64,000 nucleotides of DNA, taken from Hofstenia miamia (taxonomy: Eukaryota > Xenacoelomorpha > Acoela). The stretch's first letter is position 1, and each line of letters starts with the position of its first letter. The DNA is taken from assembly GCA_004352715.1 (NCBI GenBank), contig SCFE01000042.1, positions 453,006 to 517,005 of the forward strand, written 5' to 3'. Below are positions 46,146 through 57,202 of this stretch, piece after piece. The translations under genes and the position numbers were made by a program. The notes under the pieces are model-generated. The model worked only from the letters and a program-made list of their open reading frames with translations. It did no database searches and had not been told where the DNA came from.

Positions 46146-47140
46146 GTAAAAAAGAGTAGGATTTTAACTTTTAATGAATTCAGATGCTTGAACTGTCATT
46201 TTTTGAATATGTATTCCACATTGGAAATGTTATAATCTCAATTTAAAAACCTAGTGTGTTATTGTGCATTGCAGTGACAAAATTTTTCTTGATCATTTTC
46301 ATTTACTCATGCAATCAATTTAATGCATGATCTTTCCATTACTCATTTATTTTATTTTTGTGATCCCAACAATTCGAAAAAGATTGTTTAAGTCACCCTG
46401 ATAGACCTATGTGCCATAGTTCAAGATTTCTAGCCATTTTGTTACGAATTCATGTGTATATTATTGTCGTTAATAAATTACAATTACATTTTAGATTGTC
46501 AGCTATGGTAAGTTTACTTGTGATGTCGTGCATTTACCCTGGTCATTTTTAACTTTCAAATCACGTATTCAACATGTTTGTTTTTCTATCATTAGAATCA
46601 CATGCTTTTCATTTGCTAGGCGGCTGTAGTCAAGGTTGTTTTGAACTTATTACAAGTAGAAATCATACATTTTCGTCGTTTTTTCGATTGAAGCTTAAAG
46701 ATTGTATTATCAATTTTTTTAAATTTTTCAAGCCTGAGATTTAACTTGACTACAAATTCATTATTTAAGGCTGTTTTATATAGTGGAATGCTATCAAGCT
46801 TCATACTTTATAACATTACATACGTTTCGAAGAATATATATTTTTTGAATGATTTCTAATAAAGTATGATTCTAACTTTAATGAATTGGCGTGCCACGAC
46901 ATCAATCCGTGGCACACCACATTGGTGCCACGGCATGGCGGTAAGGAGCCAATGTTCTATACGAACCTCTGCCGCTTGTAAGTTTGATTTTAAGGCCATT
47001 TCAATAACCTATCAAATATGTCTACTTTTAATAAAAAATTTAGTAAAGATTCATAAATTTCATTTAATTCAAATATTTCATTGCATTCTGTTATTAAAAA
47101 TGGTGCTGCGTATTAGGTGGTCTCTTGTTAATAAATCGCA
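46146..47140. other. Intron or intergenic region with GTGCCACG inverted repeats
   Basis: No exon can be assigned. Around 46891-46933 there is GTGCCACG, then its complement CGTGGCAC (46908-46915), then GGTGCCACGG. This GC-rich hairpin-capable cluster in AT-rich DNA may be the end of a small DNA element. Confidence 0.4.
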
Positions 47141-47636
47141 TTAACACGTAAACTGCCACGCTAAAATCACAAGATTATCTCTACAGGCTATGCCTATATA
47201 TACAAGTAAGTAAACAATCATGATAGGTTTACACCATACTTACTGAGATACCTACACGCGTGGTGATACATCATTATAAAAAATAAACAAAGCATATTAA
47301 TTAGAAAATGAATTTTATATATAATATAATTTAAATATATGTAAATAATTAACTAAATATAATGAAACGCGGCATAAAATCGCCGTTCGGAAAAATGATT
47401 CTGGACAAAAAAAGAAGAGCGTTTTTTTAACTTTTTCTTTACCATTTATTAACCATAATTTATATAATGAATATCCTATTATAAATTTATATCTTTTTTA
47501 ACGAAATATATATTTTTAACCACATGCTAATATCAAAAGCAAATTGCAAAAAAGCGTCACCCATATTGTGTGACATGGCCTGATCAGCAAATTCAAACGT
47601 CACCCATTTTGGGTGACATGGCAGTCTACGTGTTAA
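47141..47636. mobile_element. piggyBac-type MITE (488 bp) with TTAA target sites
   Basis: TTAA at 47141-47144 and 47633-47636 flank 47145-47632. The ends are inverted repeats: CACGTAAACTGCCACG on the left, and CACGTAGACTGCCATG reading inward from the right, 14 of 16 identical. Exact TTAA duplication is the signature of piggyBac-superfamily insertion. The interior has no transposase. The right end carries two CGTCACCCAT...GTGACATGGC hairpin units (about 47557-47622). Confidence 0.82.
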
Positions 47637-47973
47637 TGGCACACGTTATTAGCGTTGTGTTTGCTTATTTGCATGAAATGGAATGAACTCTTTTGCCAGG
47701 GAACGTCTCCAATTGATTTCTCACAACCAATAGCCCATTGAAATCAAACATTAGACAGTTCTGTAAGTAAGACTGCATATGTGAGTGATTGTAGTGAATC
47801 AACTGACTTAGTCTTCAACACCACAATAGTTCTCCACATGCTCGGATATAACCAGTATGTTGAAAAATTTTCAAATACTAACTTTTATGTTATTCTAAAC
47901 TAAGTCAAATTATTTGGAACATCCTGAAATCTTCAAAATTAGAGTAATTTCTACTCTTTATTTTATATACATA

Positions 47974-48403
47974 GTGTATTTAAGTATGAAAAGATACTTA
48001 AAATGTAGGATTGCATTCTTTTACCTTTCTAGAGAGCTTAAGCCATTTGCAGTCTATAGAGTTCAACTCAATTTTCGATTAGAAAAACGCTCTAATCAGT
48101 CTTAGAAATATTATTTATCTTCACAATTTTCAAAGCTGCACTTTGACATAAGTCAAAATGCTTACATATGTGAAGAAACATTAAATATTTGATAGTTTTT
48201 CTTACCACATTCATATTTATAATTAAAACTTATAGCAAAAGACTGCTTTTGAAAGCTGTTGTATTGAAATTATAGTGTTGCTATAAATTCGTATAATTAG
48301 ATTTTATTGATAATGTCGATTTCATGTTACCACATTTATTTAAGTATGAAAAGATACTTAAAATGTAGGATTGCATTCTTTTACTTTGTAGAGACCTTAA
48401 GCC
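47974..48403. repeat. Local direct repeat of about 65 bp flanking a 290-bp repeat
   Basis: TTTAAGTATGAAAAGATACTTAAAATG and the following 40 bases occur at about 47974-48042 and again at about 48340-48403. The unit opens with a 9-bp stem (TTTAAGTAT...ATACTTAAA). The 290-bp repeat at 48043-48332 lies between the two copies. Confidence 0.75.
48043..48332. repeat. 290-bp repeat, copy 1
   Basis: It matches 50685-50974 at a constant offset of 2642 bases, with about two differences seen (TACATATGTG against TACACATGTG; ATTGAT against ATTAAT). No coding capacity. It is probably a young non-autonomous element or a recent duplication. Confidence 0.85.
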
Positions 48404-48492
48404 CTGTCTGAGATGTGAAAAAATTTTTTTGCACATTTGCTTGAATTAATCACTCATTTATCTAAATCATTTCGGAGACTTCAATATGCGAT

Positions 48493-48936
48493 TTATAAGG
48501 CCGCTTTTACTGATGTGTGTAAATTATTCAAAACCACCTGTAATGATTCCATTGGGTTTATATCTGAACTGCTGGAGACCCAATCGAGAAATGGAATTTG
48601 CTTTTGAAGAGGACTTGACCACACTTGAAGTGTGGCGTAGCTCGCTTGCTTGTTCGAATATAAACTAGTCGTAAAACGCAATGCTTTGTGCTAGTAAAGA
48701 GATTTCCAAAGCTTTTATGCATTACTTCCTATTAAATTCCCGATCATATGGGAGGTGACTGAAAGCATAGGTGTCCATACATCCCACATAATTACATTCA
48801 AGATGTTGAATACAGTTGCATGTGACTTGAAGTGTCTTGGTACTTTGCTGGACAAAGTTGGGCTTTCGTACTTGTACTTTACACCTGAATTCGTCACTGA
48901 AAATTGCATGAATGCATCCTTTAAGCAGTCTATCAC
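48493..48936 (-). pseudogene. Tc1/mariner transposase relic (minus strand)
   Basis: 48936-48715 reads IFSDEFRCKVQVRKPNFV, which matches the F-SDE--F region carrying a catalytic Asp and the following W/V-R-P segment, then LECNYVGCM, the G-VMVWG-M counterpart. 48681-48493 reads IPFLDWVSSSSDINPMESL, matching the L-WP-SPDLNPIE motif with the last catalytic residue. Parts of the motifs are altered and several stops intervene. Confidence 0.78.
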
Positions 48937-50020
48937 TTATCATTTTAGAATTTTAAGTTTTTGAATATTCAATTGTATAATGCTGTCTAAAGATGTTACA
49001 TTTCTGATAATTGAGCTCTCTGAATTCTATTGTTTGAGTCAATAAACTGTTCGTCTTCGTTTGACTATTTACTTCAGGATGGATTTCGACGGAAATGTTC
49101 GATTTCAATTATTGCATCGTCGATGTTAATTTTGATCTACACATGCCTTTCTTTATAATTGTCTCTGATCTCGATCCTATAAATCTGAACATTCAATTTA
49201 TTTTGAGAGGTGGTATATTTGTGATTCTATTTATTTCTTTTTATCCTACTTTAGAGTCACGAGTTGAATTTTCAACGATTGCTTTGGGCCTACAATGTCT
49301 GGATACGGCCAATTGCCGAGTGAAGATTTGAACAATGAACAAAAAAATTTCCAGCACTTGCAAACACTGAATTCTATTCTTGTCGCTGTCTTCCCCACAA
49401 TATCCTGCCAATAGTAAAGAGAGGCCTCAGCGTACATTAAGTATAGTGGAATGATAAAAACAGCTACTAATGAACGCAATTCTATAGTAATTTTCGAATT
49501 TGCCGTGGTAGTCAAACACTAAAATATCTCGGTGTTCCATGTAACTTGACTTATGCGATATATTGTTTGTGCATGTATGTTGAAATTCAATTTCTACTAA
49601 TATTGAATTTTAAGCACTACCATGTTACTGTTACTATTTAGCTTACATTTCTATTTTCACAATAGTTGAATTATCACTTTTGGTTGTATCTTAGTTGCAA
49701 GTGTTTGAATTTCTTCCTTATTGGGAGTTCTAATTGAAATTCTAAACAAATTTGCAGTTACAATTCAATTAACAATATAGTATGCATTACAAGATACAAC
49801 TTTATCTTTGAAATGTTTTATTTTTTTTAAAATCTTTTTCTCTAAATATAAATTGGACATAACTTTTAAGAAAATGCTCGAAGTAGTCTACTAAGATATT
49901 TCATTGCATGTGTTGGTTAATGGAAGGCTTAAAAGTGTATTCAGACATTTGCTTTTAAATGCTTGAATTGTATTGTCCTTTTAGTCAGAAACAGTAATAA
50001 AATATTAAATTTTTGTTTAG
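48937..50020. other. Region upstream of the first recognised exon of the CXC gene
   Basis: A 39-codon reading starting at 49293 (MSGYGQLPSEDLNNEQKN) has exon-like composition but no splice context that I can support. An upstream exon ending in phase 1 must exist somewhere before 50021. Confidence 0.35.
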
Positions 50021-53000
50021 GTGTTATTAAATCAAAAAAGGCCAATATTCGTCCATTCGACATTCACACACTCGTGATCGGCAATTGGATTGTAAGTTTG
50101 TTGCACATAATTATTTAATTACATTAATTACTATTGATTTCATTTGATTATATATGCCAATATTTCCATTTAGAAACGTACAGTGTGAAACATCCTAATG
50201 TTCCACATTTAAAACTTAAATAACTTTCATAATATCGGGTCGATTTGCGTGTGGTTTGTTGCAAAACAATCATGAATTATTAAAATTTTATTTAATATAA
50301 ACATTTGAATTATTTATATTTACATCTCTGGCTGGTGACTATTGTTTTAAGCTGTAAATTTGGAACATTATGATCTTCCACCCTGTATTATTTTTCCACT
50401 TTTTTATTTGTTAGAATAAAATGAAGCGTCTGCATGTTATGTTTTCTATTGAAAATTCGAATTCTGCTATTTACATATAATTGATGTCACATATAACATC
50501 GGGATTTTTATATTCATTGAGAACAATTCGAAGAGAACTTTCCTGTTAAAAAGCCGTCAAATTTTACCATCTGTTTATAAAAAAGAAAAATGAGCAAATA
50601 CTATTATGTTCTTGTAGGGAAGAGCGCAATCAGAGAGAAAATTTCCGTATCCATTTTTAACTCAAAATACATTTCAATTGTGTTCCATTTGCAGTCTATA
50701 GAGTTCAACTCAATTTTCGATTAGAAAAACGCTCTAATCAGTCTTAGAAATATTATTTATCTTCACAATTTTCAAAGCTGCACTTTGACATAAGTCAAAA
50801 TGCTTACACATGTGAAGAAACATTAAATATTTGATAGTTTTTCTTACCACATTCATATTTATAATTAAAACTTATAGCAAAAGACTGCTTTTGAAAGCTG
50901 TTGTATTGAAATTATAGTGTTGCTATAAATTCGTATAATTAGATTTTATTAATAATGTCGATTTCATGTTACCAAATATATTATATTATAAGTTTAAATG
51001 TATTATTCGATTCTATTTTTAGATGCTCAACAAGAAATCCGAAGCTAAGTTGCGCGCATCAATTCTTACCAAGTAATTTTTTTATGCTTGTTGGTAATTT
51101 TGCGAAATGAAGTGATTTAAAATATAGCATTGTGCATTTTAAATATATTGATTTTTCGTAACAATGCACTTTTTATGAATTGTTATCGTAAGTTAACAGA
51201 AATTTATAAAATCAGTAAAAATTGCGAAAGACCTTAAATATCATTAATTCATCAGCAGCCTGTTGTTTTGCATGCTCTCAATCAGTTGTGTAATTTAGAA
51301 TATGTTTTCCTTATGGATTAAACTTTTTTAGGTCTATTTGGTATGAACTTGTTACAGTAATTGCAGAAGAAGATCATAACACCATTGTGCGAAAAATTGG
51401 TAAGATTGCTTTATTAATTTTTTCTAAGCGTAATTTTTTAGCTGGTGTTGAAATTCCGTTCAAAATCATAAAGTCAATAACTGTTCATGATAAGTGTCAA
51501 ATATGCATTGAAATTGGAAGTCCGCCTCTGCTGAATTATGCCAACCAGCGCATTAAAGACAAAATCGTGAAGAAGGTTTTGCCTGTTTTCGTACAAGCCA
51601 CAGTTGACGATCTTACTCAGGATCAATTAAAAACTGCATTCAAACATACGGTGATACTTTTAAAATAAATATATGATTCTTGTGTTACTGTTAATAACTT
51701 ACCAAATTAATATTCAAATATCTATTAAACTGTTGAGGTGATTAAGTGGAAATTGTTTTTATCACAGGTAAATTTTGAAATATTGAGTTTAAAATATTGG
51801 CGCAAGAGTTTTTTAAAATCAAGAGGAGGCTTCCTTACAATGATGCTGTTTTTACATATTAGCATGGATATTCAAATAATAGTACGCATTGAATACGTAT
51901 TCAACGTTTCAACTATTAATTGCTAGTGAGATAGATTTTCTTTTGGACCTCACTTGACAAACTGATCGATGTTGGAAAATTACACACGAGAAAAATTGCC
52001 GCTCTGCCAGAGAATTACGACATCGTTTGAGAACGCTGCGAATAATTTCGTCTTTGGCTAAAGTATTGTTAACAAATGCGTAAATCTGAATTCTCAAAGC
52101 TATAATTTCTGCATTCTGTTCATTGGCCTTCTTCAATCTTCTCGAATGTGTATGAAGTTTTTCTTTAAGGGCACTTGTCACAGGGTCATGATTGAAAAAA
52201 AATTTAACTTTCGGCAGAATCAAATTTAAAAAAGTGGACGTATGCTGAAAATATCCAGACTTGATTACCTCAACCAATGAGATACAATATACCACATTCA
52301 GGTCGACTATATATGCAATTGACGTTTTCACAGTTTATTATACTCTAATTCTGGAAATAACTTATTTTGTATAACTTGTTGAATTTCTATGCTACTTTGT
52401 AAAGTTGAATTTTTTAAGCATTAGCATCTAAAGTGTGATTATCATTTTTTGTTTACAGAATAATCTTTATTCAATAACCCAAAATTATCTCTATTAACTT
52501 TAATGCAGTTGAGATTTTCTAATATTACGCAATTTACACAACGAATTTCAAAAATAGTCCGGTTCTGTGAAAAATATTCATCATTAAACAAAAGTTTTTT
52601 GAAACAATCGGGGGTATTCCATTAAATTGTTGTGACTTTTATCATTATTTATAGTTTCCATTTTAGTTGATTTTAACTAAATCTATTTATCGTTTGCTCG
52701 ATTTTTTGGTGGAAGAACCTGACATGGCGCATGTTAATTTCTATGAAACTGGATCTCATTCTCAATTTTCAACGCATTTTAATCCAAATACAGCTATAAA
52801 AAATGTAAGCGTGCATAATTTGTAATCGCCCGTTTTCAATTTATGATTTATTTAATTTGTGTAAATGTCTTATCACTTTTAGATGGACTTAAAGTACAAT
52901 AATTTTAATTCCAGTGATGTCATAGCTTCTTCTACAATAAATTCTCAAGAAATACCATCCACATCTTATACGGCATCGTCGCCACAAACAAGTATTCTGG

Positions 53001-53600
53001 AAAACGAAAACCCAGTGGCTGTGAAAGTCAATCGTAGGTTTAATTCTGCCATCAACAACTGTTCATGTGCTGCTGGAAAATGCATGAGTAAACGGTGTGG
53101 ATGCCTGAGATCACGAAATACCTGCACTTTTGGTAATCATTTTCGAATGTAGTTGCATAACACTATTTTCTCTGCGGTTGCTATACACATTATTTATGAT
53201 CTATATGTATATAATTGCTATTGATTGCTTGCTTCATTGATTATTGATATTTTTGAATGATGTATCTGTTTTCGTATAATTTTATATGTAGCTTTCCAAA
53301 TATTCTTTGCACTGATTGGTTGTTTTTGATAGACATTGCAATATTTTAGACTGTTCCTGTGTACGTTGTGAAAACCCACTTAATGTTCTCGAAGTCATTC
53401 ACAAGGTTCCATACGCTAGACTAGTAAACGATCATTGCCTGATCTACAATATTTGTAAATTGGTAAGACACCTTCAATTTAAAACTTGTTTTATGAACAT
53501 ACCTTTCTCAATTTTCACCTTTTTCTAGAGGAAATCACGATTTATTACTTCAGAATATTTCCAAACTCCTGAATGGTATTTGCCAAGCATAATGATTTGA
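50021..53600 (+). CDS. Multi-exon gene with a Tesmin/TSO1-like CXC domain (5' incomplete)
   Basis: Seven exons join in consistent phase: 50021-50091, 51023-51072, 51332-51399, 51442-51650, 52667-52804, 52883-53132, 53350-53462, plus a last exon 53529-53600 ending in TGA. All have GT-AG borders. Introns range from 42 nt (51400-51441) to about 1 kb. The early exons (FDIHTLVIGNWI, SIWYELVTVIAEED, GVEIPFKIIKSITV) form an unrecognised domain. The later exons carry a Ser-rich linker and then a Cys cluster, CSCAAGKCMSKRCGCLRS, completed after a splice by CSCVRCENPLN. That spacing is the CXC type, which in known proteins binds zinc and DNA. A nuclear regulatory role is inferred only. The 290-bp repeat copy 2 sits in the first intron. 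Confidence 0.72.
50685..50974. repeat. 290-bp repeat, copy 2 (intronic)
   Basis: Near-identical to 48043-48332. It lies between predicted exons 50021-50091 and 51023-51072. Confidence 0.85.
51651..52666. other. Predicted 1-kb intron of the CXC gene
   Basis: It contains a 140-codon minus-strand open stretch (52331-51909) with a helical, Lys/Glu-rich middle (LKEKLHTHSRRLKKANEQN). That could be a nested minus-strand exon or chance. I do not recognise it. Confidence 0.35.
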
Positions 53601-53704
53601 GTACATAAAAGCTTAAATAATTCTGATCTCTTACGAAATTCTAAAAAATATATGATCATATCATTTTTAAAATGAGCGTAGTTATTTTTCTGCTACTTTG
53701 TTTT

Positions 53705-53933
53705 TGTTGGTTTTCATTTTTTTGTTTATCATTGTCAGTACGCTTTCCGTGATCTGAAGATTTACTATAATGGGAAATACTATAAATTCGTCAGATTCTG
53801 TTAAAGGCCTTGGACTTTTTGTCTGCAAAAATCTGTCATGGAACAGCCATATCTCAAACAAAATTAAACAGCTAATTATACATTTCTTTATCTTAAGCGT
53901 AATATTCCTTTTAACACCATTCTTCAAACAAAA

Positions 53934-53974
<41 letters not shown>

Positions 53975-54200
53975 ATATCATAAAATCTAAACTGACATCT
54001 GCACTTCTCAATAATGGTATTGTAATTCCTCGAATCTTAACATACTTGAAAAACCGCAAAAACCCTGTAGAAAATGAATATTACCACTTGGAAATTATAA
54101 GGAAAGACTATTAAAACTGAACATATTGCCTATTTCTTTGTATTTAGAAATTTCAGATCTGCTTTACTTCAACAAATTTAGGCTATATATACACATATAA
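53705..54200 (+). pseudogene. CR1-like LINE reverse transcriptase C-terminus
   Basis: NSSDSVKGLGLFVCKNLSWN followed by SHISNKIKQ (53785-53870) is the conserved VKDLGV-ls--LSW--HI motif after the LINE polymerase core. Further on, ERLLKLNILPISLYLEISDL (about 54100-54160) is the C-terminal RL--L-LLPL--RRE--DL motif. An AT microsatellite has expanded between them. Confidence 0.78.
53938..53971. repeat. (AT)n microsatellite
   Basis: Seventeen AT units in a row, inside the LINE relic. Confidence 0.95.
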
Positions 54201-54451
54201 CAATGAGATTACGCCTATTAACCTTAAAAAATATTATTTCAATAGAAGCATGTGTATGTTGCGTGACGGAAAGGCTGTATCAACATAACTACTTATCATC
54301 GTCTTTTCATCCACATTCTTTGATCAGACAGTATTTTAATTCCAATCTTATATTTGTATCCTACTTTATGTTTTCTAGTTCGCATATCATCATCAAATTG
54401 AAACTTGTTGAAATCTTCCACTGTCAAATATAATATGGGCTTTGGTCTTAC

Positions 54452-54647
54452 CTGTAAAAACGAAAAAACGGATTTTTGATCTCGATATGGTAGATTATTA
54501 TTGGTATTATGCAGTTTAGCAACAAGTGCTCTAAACTGGGCTTGCGCCAATTTTATTGCAGCTGATTCGCTACATTCTCTATTCTTTGCTTTGGTAATGG
54601 GCCTGCGTATTTCAGAAATTGCAGCTTTCCATTTGTCAAATCTAAAT
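54452..54647 (-). CDS. Predicted internal exon of an unidentified minus-strand gene
   Basis: On the minus strand the exon starts after ATTACAG (54648-54654) and ends at TTACAG|GTAAGA (donor at 54451). The reading is open throughout, with strongly helical composition (KWKAAISEIRRPI, SESAAIKLAQAQFRALVAKL). Further upstream, 54850-54730 has YQEAFVEYLNTIKHRKK in an adjoining frame and may be a preceding exon. I do not recognise the family. Its end is about 850 bp from the stop of the plus-strand CXC gene, so the two genes would be convergent. Confidence 0.5.
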
Positions 54648-55322
54648 CTGTAATATCATTCATGCAGATAGACAAACTTTAGGAAGATACGAAAAATACT
54701 TAGATATACCAAAATTGTTGTAGCTTTTAACTTTTTACGGTGCTTAATAGTATTTAGGTATTCAACAAAGGCCTCTTGATATTTAAGATTTCATTAAAAG
54801 ATCCAAAAACAGCTGTTATTCCATCTGCGAATGATTTCTTGACTGATTGCTAAACAATTCATGTTGCAAATAATTTTATAATTAGTTAAATTATACTATT
54901 TACTGTTAATGATTAATGCACATATATAGTTCAACAAACGTTGATAAGCATTGCGTGTAAAACTCTGATATTCTTCCCCATAAAAACATTGTTACTTTCA
55001 GTATTTCAACTTTTTTGTTTACAAAGCCTTTCAACTATTCTCCGTTCTTTAGATAAGATAAGATACGAGATTCAATAGGGTGTCAGAAATATCAAATACA
55101 ACAGATTTAATTTCTTCTTTGAAACCATCTATGCAATCAGGGTTCTTTATACGTTTTATGTGATGTGAACTATATTTATACTACCTGCACACCCTAATAT
55201 ACATTGAAATAGTTCGTCTCTGCTAAGGCACATGAACGTGCAGGTAACCTTGCTTGTTGGAAGCTGATCAAGCACTGCAAGCTGTTGCAATCCGACTGCA
55301 CGCAGTGAAATCATCGTAAATT
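54648..55322. other. Intergenic or intronic sequence
   Basis: Apart from the possible upstream minus-strand exon (54850-54730), nothing is recognised. The first exon of the plus-strand gene at 55323 probably has its untranslated leader here. Confidence 0.4.
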
Positions 55323-56467
55323 ATGGTGGGTGCAAACATTTTGCAGCACTTGACTCTTAATAATTTACGTTCATGAAATACTGTTTAAAGCTTTCAATTT
55401 ATTTATCATTGAATATAACTTATAATATCTATTATTATTATGAACATGTGTAAATTTGTAACAATAAAATTTGAACCGTTTCATATTAGCACACTTTCAA
55501 AGTTTTAGCTGAAGTGGCTACGATTTAAATCATAATTTTATATAGAACTAATTTCAGTTTAATTCTAGTTTCATATTGCCTCAAATTTTTATAATTGAAA
55601 GCTTTTTGTGCTATTTTGTTTAATAAATTTTTTCTAGGGAAATAATATCCTCAACAACATATCGAAAACAGTTCTTTCACCTTGCTGTAAAGCAACCCTC
55701 AGTATTAAGGAATTGCTTCAGTTTGGATCTATTGTTTGTCCATGCGAGCAGGCTAAATACGAATTTTCGTGGTGTTTCAATAATTTGGTATTAGCTGGTT
55801 ACAAAAACCATTGTCATATCTGTCAAGTATGCAAAGATGTCAACGATGTCCATTGTCAAGTATTTTCTTTTACCTTTTTAAGAGATGCGTAATATGTACT
55901 AATTTCAACATTACATTCTGTAATTACCGTATTATACAATACACTTTTTGTACTCAAGACAACTGTACGCACATGTCAGTTATAATTTTTTTAAAAATTA
56001 TTGAATTAATATTATATATTTGGTTTATCAAGAAATTTTTTGTTTCTTCTAATTTATTTAAAATTTTACCAATCCTTCCATTCTACTGATACGGCATCTT
56101 TTTTTATATATATTTCCCTAAATTTGTACTTATTACGTTCTTTAATATGTTGCTCGGTGCTATTTTAATGGGTTTAACCTCTTTGTTAGGAAATGTTTTA
56201 ATACTTTATACTTTATATACATAATTCAATTTGATTAGTTCTAAAAAATTATATATGCTACTTTAGAACTGTAACAAATGTTATTTTGCTGGTATTAATA
56301 AAGATACTGCTTGTCCAAATTGTTTGTCCAATACTACTCTTACGCGGATTGTATTCCCATCTGAAAGCTATCCTGAGATGATCCCCAATAACATAGAATA
56401 TCCGAATTTGTCTAGTGACAATCAAGTTTCTGGTGAATATGAAGCTCTGCCATTGGATCAGTTGTAG
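55323..56467 (+). CDS. Small cysteine-rich (zinc-binding) protein, three predicted exons
   Basis: The predicted exons are ATG alone at the end of exon 1 (55323-55325, donor GTGGGT), 55638-55859 and 56267-56467 with TAG stop. All are phase 0 with GT-AG borders, giving about 141 residues. Cysteine and histidine pairs are dense: SPCCKA, VCPCEQA, then CHICQVCKD, HCQNCNKCYFAG and CPNC. The repeated C-x2-C arrangement strongly suggests two or more zinc sites, perhaps a RING- or ribbon-like fold. A hydrophilic tail (about 45 residues) follows. I cannot assign the family. The ATG exon is the weakest part of the model. Confidence 0.62.
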
Positions 56468-57202
56468 TTTCAATTTCAATGCTTTAATTTTATTTACTGT
56501 TGTTTCAATTGCATTAATTAATTTTTGTTCATACTGATTTGTAATGATAAAATTTCGAATGTTCTGTATAAGAATTTGTTGTGTATTTTATAAAATTGAA
56601 CTTTTATAATTCTTTATTTGTGGTTTTAAAAAATGGCAATTGATTAAAAATATATCTTCATTTATATCTGAATAACATTCGCGTTTGCTTTTGAAGACAT
56701 ATTGATAAGATAATATATTCTTTATTCAGATAAATATTGACAATTTAAAACTAGTAATTTATCTGAATAGCTTCCAGAAAATGTATAAACAATCATGCAA
56801 CTACATACAGTACAAAAAATCTATAAAATAATTTTACAAGCGTCTATTGAACAGAGAAGGAGCTAGAATTGTTCCTAGCAGAAAACCAATCTGAAAAAGC
56901 ATCGCTTATTCTTACTCTGAAAATCTATGCTTCAATTAACTAGTTATCACATTTCTGCTATTATAAGAAAATTCCAATTATGATAATTTTACTATGAGTA
57001 TGCTATGATTAAGTGAATCAAAAGCTTTGGAAAAGTCTGAGCCAGCAATGCTACAAATTTATATGCGTCCAGTGAAGATCTCCAATTCTCTATTGCTTTT
57101 AAAAGTGCATCATTTGCTGAATAGTTTATATATATATATACACACACATGTATATTATAAATTATAATAAAAAAATTAGTTTCAGAAAGGTAACACAGCG
57201 AA
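56468..57202. other. Intergenic sequence
   Basis: AT-rich, with a short TA/CA microsatellite near 57127-57150. No coding similarity found. Confidence 0.45.

Noticed and set aside
53938-53971. Alternating Tyr-Ile run in a predicted protein
   Set aside because: It is the translation of an (AT)n microsatellite inside a dead LINE.
54296-54451. Extension of the minus-strand exon reading beyond 54452
   Set aside because: A good GTAAGA donor sits at 54451, and the sequence beyond overlaps low-complexity AT-rich DNA, so I treat it as intron.
55200-55320. Possible tRNA-like fold
   Set aside because: I looked for A and B boxes and a cloverleaf and did not find a consistent set.
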